Shown here in pieces: positions 8,618 to 16,039 of a stretch of DNA of 64,000 nt. This DNA is from Frateuria_A sp035943815. Lineage in GTDB: Bacteria; Pseudomonadota; Gammaproteobacteria; Xanthomonadales; Rhodanobacteraceae. Under the pieces are notes generated by a model. It was not told where the DNA came from. It searched no databases and worked only from the letters and a program-made list of their open reading frames with translations. Where the stretch lies: positions 1 to 64,000 of the forward strand of contig NZ_DASZBU010000011.1 in NCBI RefSeq assembly GCF_035943815.1, given 5' to 3'. The position numbers and the translations under genes were made by a program. Each line of letters begins with the position of its first letter. Within the stretch, counting starts at the first letter, position 1.

Positions 8618-8851
8618 CTAGGGACCAGCCTGACCGGCAAGGGTGGCGCCGCGAGCCGACTGCTGCAGCTGGTGAGCGAACACGTCGGCCGCCTGCAGGG
8701 CCTGCTCTTCGGTCTCGAAGGGCGCGTCGGCGCATTCTGGCGGATGGTCTGCGATCTGGATGACGATCGTGTATTCGCCGTCATTGATCTTGGAGAGCCA
8801 CGCGATGTATGGGCCCAGTTCCGTGTACCGGTCGCATCTGTGAGTGCTCAT
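8618..8851 (-). CDS. Small conserved hypothetical protein (EEQA-x-FAHQL type)
   Basis: Seventy-seven residues from ATG 8851; GAGG lies nine nt upstream, whereas the two in-frame ATGs just upstream are badly spaced. It has a beta-rich first half (YIAWLSKINDGEYTIVIQIAD) and an amphipathic helix FETEEQALQAADVFAHQL. The helix pattern recurs in the small protein at 36406-36615 (FGDEDQAMAAASSFAHELV), and a YxAWL segment recurs in the one at 42554-42817. No function known. Confidence 0.55.
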   Translation of the reverse strand: MSTHRCDRYTELGPYIAWLSKINDGEYTIVIQIADHPPECADAPFETEEQALQAADVFAHQLQQSARGATLAGQAGP

Positions 8852-8998
8852 GTGCATGCGCCTCATGCTGTTCGGTTCATGCATGGTGCGCGTCGTGCCG
8901 CGGGGGCAGCAAGCGCGGCAGGGAGCTCTCCCAGGAAGACCGGCGGCTGCCGATGCGTCCGGCAACGAGTGGTGCCGCCGCCGGACGCTGGTTCAGCG

Positions 8999-9865
8999 CT
9001 ACACGGCGCTGCGCGGATACCGACGCAGGTGATAGACCCGGTGCACGTGGCCGGCTCCCAGCCAGCCGCCCAGCGCCGCCGCCAGCAAGGCCAGCAACAG
9101 GCTGATGAACACCGTCCACATCGCCATCGCGGTGTAGTGGGCCGTCTTGTCGGCGGCGCTCTTGAGCTCGGCCTGGGCGGCGGCGACCTGCGGGGACAGG
9201 CCGCGCACGGCCTGGTCGGCGTCGGCCTGGGACATGCCGGTGGCGCCGGCGAGCACCGCGCTGGCGGTATCGGGATGGTTGGCCAGCAGCGCGGTGCTGA
9301 TCGCGCTCACCGCCGCCGGGTCGGCCGCGGCGTGCGTGCCGGCGCCGACGATGCGCTGCGCCACCTGGCCGTGCAGGCGTACGACCGCGTCGCTGCTGGC
9401 GGCCATGGCGTGGGCGTCTCCACGGTGCGCGTTGCCGCCGCCGTGATCCGTGCCGCCCATGGCCCCGGCGAGCATCGCGCTGCCGCCGGCCGCCGCACCG
9501 GACAGGCCGAACGCCAGCAGCAGGCCGCTCATCGCGATCGACAGGCCCCACACGGTGACGCCGTGCATGCAGCCGACGGTCTGGTCGTCGCGGCCGTCGA
9601 ACCAGCTGGCGAACATGCCGCCGAGAAACAGCGATACGATCCAGGTCAGCGCCATCCATACCGCGGTGCCGGTGCCGATGCCCTTGGCGGTGGCCGCCGC
9701 ATCGTTCGGGTCGAACGTCTGGAAGCCGAACGCGAGGCCGGCGGTGTACAGCACCAGGGCGATGCCCGCGGCCACCATCCAACCGGCGATCACGGCGCCC
9801 CAGCGCAGCGAGGGGTGGGTCGTCACATCCATCACGGACGCTTGTTGCACTTCGATCGATGCCAT
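8999..9865 (-). CDS. Four-helix membrane protein of unknown function
   Basis: A 288-residue protein with likely membrane helices at about 22-46, 68-89, 102-125 and 250-275, separated by a large Ala/Gly/His-rich loop (HGGGNAHRGDAHAMAA). The start at 9865 has GAGGAACG upstream; the longer frame adds only basic low-complexity sequence. The gene is followed upstream on the same strand by a 44-residue membrane peptide gene (9904-10038), and the pair may be co-transcribed. I do not recognise a family with confidence. Confidence 0.62.
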   Translation of the reverse strand: MASIEVQQASVMDVTTHPSLRWGAVIAGWMVAAGIALVLYTAGLAFGFQTFDPNDAAATAKGIGTGTAVWMALTWIVSLFLGGMFASWFDGRDDQTVGCMHGVTVWGLSIAMSGLLLAFGLSGAAAGGSAMLAGAMGGTDHGGGNAHRGDAHAMAASSDAVVRLHGQVAQRIVGAGTHAAADPAAVSAISTALLANHPDTASAVLAGATGMSQADADQAVRGLSPQVAAAQAELKSAADKTAHYTAMAMWTVFISLLLALLAAALGGWLGAGHVHRVYHLRRYPRSAV

Positions 9866-9903
9866 GTTCGTTCCTCGATGGCGGGCTCTACCGCGGTATG
9901 CCT

Positions 9904-10038
9904 TTACGCGCAGCCGCGGATCAAGCCGATGATGATCAGGATCGGCAGCGGCACGCCGAGCAGCCACAGCAGCACGTAGCCGATGCCGCCCTCCTGTGCG
10001 CTGCGCCAGCTGCGATAGGGGTTCAAAGAAAGTTTCAT
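9904..10038 (-). CDS. 44-residue membrane protein
   Basis: ATG 10038 follows AGGGAACAGCAC. The product starts MKLSLNPYRSWRSAQEGG, then one hydrophobic helix (YVLLWLLGVPLPILIIIGLI, residues 21-40) and ends RGCA. Single-helix proteins of this kind are frequent and often annotated only as hypothetical. It lies 38 nt upstream of the four-helix membrane protein gene in the same direction. Confidence 0.55.
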   Translation of the reverse strand: MKLSLNPYRSWRSAQEGGIGYVLLWLLGVPLPILIIIGLIRGCA

Positions 10039-10620
10039 GTGCTGTTCCCTGACAAGAACTCGAATGACCGACCTTCCGTCATACCCATGAAAGTGCGGGT
10101 TGCCGATGCGGGCGGGTTCCGGCTTTCGTGGGCATGACCCCGAAAAAAATTTCGGTGGTTCGCTGGCGTGGAAGACAGCGGGCGGCCCGATGGCCGCCGG
10201 GTTCGTTAACGCTGTTCCCAGCGACGTGGACAGGCAGTGACGGAAGCATCTGCATGGCGTCGTCAGGTGCGAAGTGGCACAGCCTCCACAGTGCAGACCC
10301 TGTCGCCGGTATCGACGTGCGCTGGTAGACCTGCTGGCCGGCCAGCCCATGCCCGAGCTGGACGCGGTGAACCGCATCGCCATCGAGGACATCGTCGGGA
10401 AGCTGGCGTGGGCGCGCATCGAGGAGGAGTTCGGCAGGTAGGCGTCGGGTTACGACGTCGCGAAGGCTCGTTCGCGCGGTAAACGGGCGCTCCGCTACGC
10501 CGGCCCTTTGCGGCGGCACGCAGACCGTGCAAGATCGCCGTCCCGGCGTCGCCGGCCATCACCAACCACGATTCGGCCATCCCCGCGGACGGCCGCGAGC
10601 CGCAGGGGGCGGTTGCAAGC
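10039..10620. other. 580-nt intergenic region with REP-like palindrome and a coding remnant
   Basis: No intact gene is supported. A REP-like imperfect palindrome lies at 10077-10138 (CGTCATACCCATGAAAGTG paired with GGCTTTCGTGGGCATGAC). A short frame ending at 10441 reads DLLAGQPMPELDAVNRIAIE and continues for 16 residues to a stop; it looks protein-like but has no convincing start, so it may be the 3' remnant of a lost gene. Confidence 0.4.
10077..10138. repeat. REP-like imperfect palindrome
   Basis: Two arms of about 18 bases, GTCATACCCATGAAAGTG and a GGCTTTCGTGGGCATGAC counterpart, flank GGGTTGCC...GGGCGGGTTCC. The GTCAT...ATGAC ends are typical of REP/BIME elements in Xanthomonadales. It lies downstream of no obvious gene end on the left, so any terminator role is unclear. 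Confidence 0.45.
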
Positions 10621-11151
10621 ATGCTTACGCTCGAACAATGGACCGTGCTCGGCACCTGGGCGTCGCCCCTGGTGGCGGCCCTGGGATTCCTGCTGATCCG
10701 CAACCAGCTCAAGGGCGACCGCGAGGCGCTGGAGACGCAGACGAGCTGGGAGATCTACAACGTCGGCGGCAGCATCCTGCAGATATTCATCGCCAATCCG
10801 GAGTGCCGGCCGTATTTCTACGACGGTGCCCCCGCGCCGACCGAGGAGCCCTTGCGCAGCAAGGTGCTGGCGGTCAACGAGCTGATCTGCGACCACATGG
10901 AAAACATCATCCTGCACCGCCGCGCGCTGGACGCGGAGACCTACCAGGTGTGGCTGTTGTACATGCAGGGCCTGTACAACCGCAGCCCGACCATGCGTGC
11001 CTTTCTGGAGCCGTCCAGCGAGGGCTATCGCTACTCCACCCAGCTGCTGGATCTCTTGAAGCAGGGCCAGCGCGACCAGGTCGGCCAGCACGACTGGCTG
11101 GCCCGCCGCCCGGACGCGCCCAGGCCGCTCAGCCAGGCGGGTACCGCATGA
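10621..11151 (+). CDS. Membrane-anchored hypothetical protein
   Basis: A 176-residue protein with one N-terminal hydrophobic segment (LGTWASPLVAALGFLLI, 9-26) followed by a soluble helical domain (QTSWEIYNVGGSILQIFIANPECRPYF). The pattern of a short membrane anchor and a helical domain with NPECRPYFYDG resembles DUF4760-type proteins, but I am not sure. Its 3' end overlaps the convergent GNAT gene by 23 nt. No function known. Confidence 0.6.
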   Translation: MLTLEQWTVLGTWASPLVAALGFLLIRNQLKGDREALETQTSWEIYNVGGSILQIFIANPECRPYFYDGAPAPTEEPLRSKVLAVNELICDHMENIILHRRALDAETYQVWLLYMQGLYNRSPTMRAFLEPSSEGYRYSTQLLDLLKQGQRDQVGQHDWLARRPDAPRPLSQAGTA

Positions 11152-11596
11152 GGGTGATCGGCCTGCCGACGTATTGGTCCTGCTCGAGCGTCTGCCAACC
11201 CAGGCGCCGGTAAAGCTCTACCTGATCGAAGGTGTACAGGTAGATCGATGTGTCGAGCGGCGCGGCGTAGTCCATGACGTATTTCACCAGCGCGCCGCCG
11301 ATGCCCCGACGCCGCCATGCCGGCAGCACCAGCACATTGGCCAGCCACGGGCCGAGATCCGGCCGCGTGGGCAGGTCATGCGGCACGATGCTGGCGATAC
11401 CGGCCAGTTCGCCGTGCAGGCGCGCACCGAAAAACTTCGGCACGCGCACGGCGGGGTCCAGCGCATCGGCGATGTCCCGCCGGTTCTGCGCCCAGGTCTC
11501 GGCCGACTCGAAGCGCGCCCACTCCTGGTAGATCCACTGCGCCGCCCGTTCGGTTTCGGTGTCGCGCAGTACGGAAACGTCGGGGAGATCGTCCAT
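11129..11596 (-). CDS. GNAT-family N-acetyltransferase
   Basis: A 155-residue acetyltransferase; motif A is LANVLVLPAWRRRGIGGALV with the RRRGIG acetyl-CoA loop, and the C-terminal block is LYRRLGWQTLEQ. The start at 11596 (MDDLPDVSVL) gives normal family length; no strong ribosome-binding site is seen and the frame stays open to 11731. Its stop region overlaps the convergent gene at 10621-11151 by 23 nt. Substrate unknown. Confidence 0.8.
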   Translation of the reverse strand: MDDLPDVSVLRDTETERAAQWIYQEWARFESAETWAQNRRDIADALDPAVRVPKFFGARLHGELAGIASIVPHDLPTRPDLGPWLANVLVLPAWRRRGIGGALVKYVMDYAAPLDTSIYLYTFDQVELYRRLGWQTLEQDQYVGRPITLMRYPPG

Positions 11597-11808
11597 GGGA
11601 ATCACGTGCAAGCGGAGATGGGTGCTTCGCGGGACGATAGCAGCTGGCTGGGTCGCGGCGAATCCGCGAGGCAAAGGCAGCTCGAGCTGGATCCGCTTCT
11701 CAAAACTCAGGTCCCTGTTTGCGGTTCGCAAGGAGGCATGACCGACAGCCTATCGACCACGCGGGCATCCACCTGCACCATGCCGCTACATTTCAAGGGA
11801 GTCGGCAC

Positions 11809-12726
11809 ATGGCCACAGGTACCGCGTTGCTGCTTGCTTCTGTGGCGGCGACGGTCATTGCCGCTCCGCTGGGATTGGGGCTGGCGGGCGCCGTATCGGC
11901 GCGGCGTGCGGATGCCGCGTCGTCGGCCGGCGGCAGTTGGCGGTTCGCCGCAGCATCGATGCTGGTCTACGTGTTCGCCTTCAACCTGACGTTCTTCATC
12001 CAGGAACTGTTCCTGGTGTTGCCCAAGGCGCTGACGCCCGGGTTGCGTCCGACCCTCTACCACAACAACCACGCATGGGAGGGCAGCAGTCCGCTCGCGA
12101 GCCTGTTCCAGGGCACCGGCGCGCTGGCGACCCTGTCGGTCGGCCTACTCTGCCTGTGCCTGCTGCGGCGTCCGCGGCCTTGGTCGACGGGGATCCGGCT
12201 GTTCGTGTTCTGGATGGCGTACTGCGGTTGCTTCATGGCGCTCCCGCAGGTGGTGATCGGTGCGCTGAGCCCGGGCAGCGACGTCGGCATGGCCATGACC
12301 TACCTGCAGTTGGGCGAGGGCGCACGCATCGGCGCGGCCCTAGTCGCCCTCGGCCTGATGCCCTTGATCGCGATGCGGTTGTGCAGGCCGGCGCTGGAGC
12401 TGGCCGATACGCCGGCGCGCGTCGCCGGTCCCGCTGCACGCATGCGCCTGGTGTTGCGGATGGTGACGCTGCCGGCGCTCGCCGGGACGGCGCTGATCAT
12501 CCCGTTCCGCGTACCGCGGGAACTGGTGGAGGTGTTGCTGGTGCCGCTACTGGTAATGCTATGCGGGATACCGTGGATCCAGGCGGGCGCCTGGCGCGTG
12601 CGAGAAGTGCGGCCTGGCGGTGGCGCTGCCGCTCCGTCGCTCGCCTATCCGCTCGCCGCGGTGGTGGGCCTGCTGCTGTTCTTCCAGCTCGTGCTTCGGC
12701 CGGGCATCCCTTTCTACGGAAGCTGA
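11809..12726 (+). CDS. Polytopic membrane protein of unknown function
   Basis: A 305-residue protein with about seven or eight hydrophobic helices, starting at ATG 11809 behind AAGGGA. Helices alternate with short loops; one loop has LYHNNHAWEGSSPLASLFQGTG between helices two and three. It has no recognisable transporter or enzyme motif. It stands alone between a divergent GNAT gene and the XRE regulator. I do not recognise the family. Confidence 0.62.
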   Translation: MATGTALLLASVAATVIAAPLGLGLAGAVSARRADAASSAGGSWRFAAASMLVYVFAFNLTFFIQELFLVLPKALTPGLRPTLYHNNHAWEGSSPLASLFQGTGALATLSVGLLCLCLLRRPRPWSTGIRLFVFWMAYCGCFMALPQVVIGALSPGSDVGMAMTYLQLGEGARIGAALVALGLMPLIAMRLCRPALELADTPARVAGPAARMRLVLRMVTLPALAGTALIIPFRVPRELVEVLLVPLLVMLCGIPWIQAGAWRVREVRPGGGAAAPSLAYPLAAVVGLLLFFQLVLRPGIPFYGS

Positions 12727-12765
12727 GACCGCCGAGGGGCGAGGAAACGGGACGCGGCCGGCGGC

Positions 12766-13086
12766 CTATCGCTTTCCCGCGCGAGCCTTGAGCTCGTTCA
12801 CCACCGTCCGCTGCTCCGCATGCGTCAGCTTTGCGAAGGCGACGATCACTTCGGCGATTTCGTCGGTATCGGCAAAGAGCGCCGCGAGCGGCATGCCGAG
12901 CGCATCGGCGAGTTTCTTCGCGGTGCGTAGATCGCATTCGTTGACGCCACGCTCGTAGCGGTTGATCCGCGTGCGCGCCACGTCAGCCGAGATTCCGGTG
13001 GCGACGCCCAGCGCTTCCTGAGTCAGGCCTGCAGCCAGTCGGGCAGCGCGTAAGCGGTTGGCGAAGATGAGGCGGGCGTCGTCCAA
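12766..13086 (-). CDS. XRE-family transcriptional regulator
   Basis: A helix-turn-helix of the lambda-repressor/XRE class: FANRLRAARLAAGLTQEALG, then ISADVARTRINRYERGVNEC, then a helix LRTAKKLADALGMPLAALF, and a C-terminal FAKLTHAEQRTVVNELKARAGKR. The frame has no ATG or GTG close to the domain; TTG at 13086 (LDDARLIF) is the best start and gives 106 residues. It is divergent from the TonB-dependent receptor, and a palindrome in the space between them (13147-13163) is a candidate operator. I infer that it controls itself and the receptor-isopeptidase unit. Confidence 0.75.
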   Translation of the reverse strand: MDDARLIFANRLRAARLAAGLTQEALGVATGISADVARTRINRYERGVNECDLRTAKKLADALGMPLAALFADTDEIAEVIVAFAKLTHAEQRTVVNELKARAGKR

Positions 13087-13129
13087 AGTATTGGCACGGG
13101 CATTGGAGTCGTCGAGCCAGCATGAAGCC

Positions 13130-13163
13130 TTGCCTTTGCCCTGTCTGTTACCGTATAAGTAAC
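13130..13163 (+). promoter_or_regulatory. Putative receptor promoter overlapped by a palindromic operator
   Basis: TTGCCT (13130-13135), an 18-nt spacer and TATAAG (13154-13159) form a reasonable sigma70 promoter pointing at the TonB-dependent receptor. The palindrome GTTAC-N7-GTAAC (13147-13163) straddles its -10 region. Its position between the divergent XRE gene and the receptor is typical of an autoregulated operator. Confidence 0.5.
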
Positions 13164-13325
13164 ACCGTGGCGCTTCTGCGGCAATCGCCTTGCCCGACGA
13201 CGCGCTGCTGGCCGGCGACGGCGCGCCTGCGCCCGCACGGCCTGTACGCAAACCGATCTCGCCCGACGACCGTGCCGCCGGCCGGTACGCGAGCGGCCAA
13301 CCCAGGGGAAAGCAAAGGACGCACC

Positions 13326-15980
13326 ATGAAGACAAGCACGTTACGCAATGCCATTTCCATCGCCTTGTTCGTCGCCGCCACGGGCACGACCGGGTTGGTC
13401 CTGGCCGAACAGGCTGTGACCGATGCCACGGCGCCGGGCCAGCCCCCGGCGGCCGATGCGCTCGCGCCGATCGAGCTCGATCTGCCAGGCGGGCCGCTTG
13501 CGGCAGCCCTCGATGCCCTCGGCGCGCAAAGCGGCCTGCGGCTGGACTATCCGCCCGGGCTGGTCGCGGGCCGGCAGGCGAGGGCGGTCCACGGCCGCAT
13601 GAGTTGGCGCGCTGCGCTCGGTCGCCTGCTGCAGGACACGGACCTCACCTACCGGCAGGTCGGCGACACCATCGTCGTGATCCAGCGTGTGCAGGAGCGC
13701 AGCAGTCCTGAGGAGCGGGCCACCGGCGCGACGACGGACGCCACGGCCGCACCAGCGGTGAGCAACCTGGCGACCGTCACCGTCACGGGTACGCGTATCC
13801 GTGGCGGCACCACGCCGTCACCGGTCGTCACGATCGGCAGCGAGCAGATCCGGCAGGAAGGATTCGCGGACCTCGGCGAGGTGATCCGCAGCGTGCCGCA
13901 GAACTTTTCGGGTGGCCAGAACCCGGGCGTGCTCAGCGGCAACCTGGCCGGCGCGGGTAATGCGAACCAGAACCTGACGGGCGGATCGAGTTTGAACCTG
14001 CGTGGCCTGGGGGCCGATGCCACCCTGACCCTGCTCAACGGGCGCCGCATGGCCTATGGTGGCTTCACCCAGGCGGTGGACATCAGTGCAATACCGGTGG
14101 ACGCGGTGGATCGGATCGAGATCGTCCCCGACGGTGCCTCGGCGATCTATGGCTCCGATGCGGTGGGCGGTGTCGGCAATGTGATCCTAAAGCGGGATTT
14201 CGACGGCGTGACCGTCGGCACGCGCTTCGGCAAGGCAACCCAGGGAGGTCTGGCTAGCCGCGAGTACGACATCACCGCGGGCACCACCTGGCGCAATGGT
14301 GGCCTCATCGCGACTTACATGGACACCTCGATCGACCCCATCTACAGCAGCCAACGCAGCTACGCCACGCAACTGGTCGACCCATCCACTCTGTATCCCG
14401 GCAGCGATTTGCACAGCGGCCTGTTGAGCGTGCATCAGTCGTTGGGGGACTTCGCCGAGCTCCATCTGGACGCCATGCGCACCACGCGCGACCAGCTGCA
14501 TATGTACAACTACAGAGGTACGAGCACCCGGGCCACACCGACCACGACGACCACCCTGGTGTCGCCCGGCCTGGAGGTCTGGCTGCCGAATGATTGGTCG
14601 CTGTCGCTCGGTACGACATCCGGCAGAAGCGAGCACCAAGAGCACCGAGTGCAGACCGTGATCGCGAACGGCGCGGCGATCGTCACCGACGCCTGCTACT
14701 GCAACGATAGCCGCAGCTATGAGCTTGGTGCCGAAGGACCCTTGTTTCGGCTGCCGGGGGGTAATGCACGTCTGGCGGCCGGCATCGGCTACCGGGAGAA
14801 CGAGTTTCGCGATGTCGACCGCGTCACGACGGCCAATGCCTTCCGGGGCAGCGAAGGCGCCAGGTTTGCGTATGCAGAACTCAATCTGCCGCTGATCGGA
14901 CCCGACCAACAGGTCTCTGGTATCCAGCGTCTGGACGTAACGGCCGCAATGCGGGGTGAGCGCTACAGCTCCTTCGGTGGCGTGACGACGCCAAAGGTGG
15001 GCGTGCTCTATGGCCCCAACCCCGACTTCAGCCTGAAAGCCTCCTGGGGCAAGTCCTTCAAGGCGCCCACGCTCTTCGAGCAGAACTATGCGCAGAACGC
15101 CTATCTGTTCTTTCCCGGCAGCTTCGGCGGTACCGGGTACCCCGCCGATGCCACCGTGCTGGTGCTGGATGGCGGCAACAGGAACCTCCAGCCGGAGCGT
15201 GCCACCACCCGGTCGGTATCGTTGGCGCTTCATCCGGAGGCGTTGCGTGAGCTGGAGGCGGAGCTGAGCTGGTTTCGCATCGACTACCGCGACCGGGTGA
15301 TCCAGCCGATTGCCAATGCCAGCCAGGCGTTGAGCAGCGCGATCTACGCGCCATTCGTCGACGCCGCACCGACTTCCCAGGCGCAGGCGGACGTCATCGC
15401 GGGCGCGGGGAAGTTCTACAACTTTGTCGGGGCGCCTTACGACCCAGGCAAGGTTGCGGCGATCATCTACACGCAGTACGCCAACACTGCCCGGCAGCGC
15501 ATTCGGGGCGTCGATCTGTCTGGCTCCTATCAGCTGGAGTTGGGGCAGGGCACGTTGTCGCTCCGTGGGTCAGCAAGCTGGCTGGAAAGCAGGCAGCAAA
15601 CCGTTCCCGCCGCACCGGAATTCGCCCTGTCCGGCACGCTGTTTAATCCGCCCAAAGTCAGCAGCCGCGCTGGTGCGGTGTGGACGCGGGGTGGGTTCAG
15701 CGCTTCGGTCTTCGCCAACTATCGGAGCGGGGTGACCAACCGGGTCGACAACGTGAAATCCGCCTCGTTCAACACGTTCGATGCGGCCATTCGCTATGCC
15801 ACCGGCAGGCGTGGCGATGCCTGGTCGGGACTGGAATTCGCCTTGGCCCTGGACAACGCATTCGATCGCGACCCGCCGCTGTATCGGGTCGCGTCGCCGC
15901 TCTACGTAGCGCCCTATGACTCGACCAATTACTCGGCGATCGGCCGCTTCCTGAGCCTTTCCGCGTCCAAGCATTGGTGA
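13326..15980 (+). CDS. TonB-dependent receptor with STN domain, lasso-peptide locus
   Basis: An 884-residue outer-membrane receptor. It has a signal peptide (1-27), an STN signalling domain (about 48-120, LDLPGGPLAAALDALGAQSG), a TonB-box-like TVTVTG (150-155), a plug with LRGLGADATLTLLNGRRMAY, and a long beta-barrel ending in aromatic ...SASKHW. ATG 13326 follows AAGGAC. It would import a ligand using TonB/ExbBD energy. It is 59 nt upstream of the lasso isopeptidase, so the natural inference, known for related loci, is re-uptake of the lasso peptide. An STN domain often signals to a FecR/FecI pair, but none is present here. Confidence 0.92.
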   Translation: MKTSTLRNAISIALFVAATGTTGLVLAEQAVTDATAPGQPPAADALAPIELDLPGGPLAAALDALGAQSGLRLDYPPGLVAGRQARAVHGRMSWRAALGRLLQDTDLTYRQVGDTIVVIQRVQERSSPEERATGATTDATAAPAVSNLATVTVTGTRIRGGTTPSPVVTIGSEQIRQEGFADLGEVIRSVPQNFSGGQNPGVLSGNLAGAGNANQNLTGGSSLNLRGLGADATLTLLNGRRMAYGGFTQAVDISAIPVDAVDRIEIVPDGASAIYGSDAVGGVGNVILKRDFDGVTVGTRFGKATQGGLASREYDITAGTTWRNGGLIATYMDTSIDPIYSSQRSYATQLVDPSTLYPGSDLHSGLLSVHQSLGDFAELHLDAMRTTRDQLHMYNYRGTSTRATPTTTTTLVSPGLEVWLPNDWSLSLGTTSGRSEHQEHRVQTVIANGAAIVTDACYCNDSRSYELGAEGPLFRLPGGNARLAAGIGYRENEFRDVDRVTTANAFRGSEGARFAYAELNLPLIGPDQQVSGIQRLDVTAAMRGERYSSFGGVTTPKVGVLYGPNPDFSLKASWGKSFKAPTLFEQNYAQNAYLFFPGSFGGTGYPADATVLVLDGGNRNLQPERATTRSVSLALHPEALRELEAELSWFRIDYRDRVIQPIANASQALSSAIYAPFVDAAPTSQAQADVIAGAGKFYNFVGAPYDPGKVAAIIYTQYANTARQRIRGVDLSGSYQLELGQGTLSLRGSASWLESRQQTVPAAPEFALSGTLFNPPKVSSRAGAVWTRGGFSASVFANYRSGVTNRVDNVKSASFNTFDAAIRYATGRRGDAWSGLEFALALDNAFDRDPPLYRVASPLYVAPYDSTNYSAIGRFLSLSASKHW

Positions 15981-16039
15981 TGCCCGGTGGAAGCCGGCTA
16001 CGGCCGGCATCCCTCACGGTGGCAGAGAGGTGACTGTCC

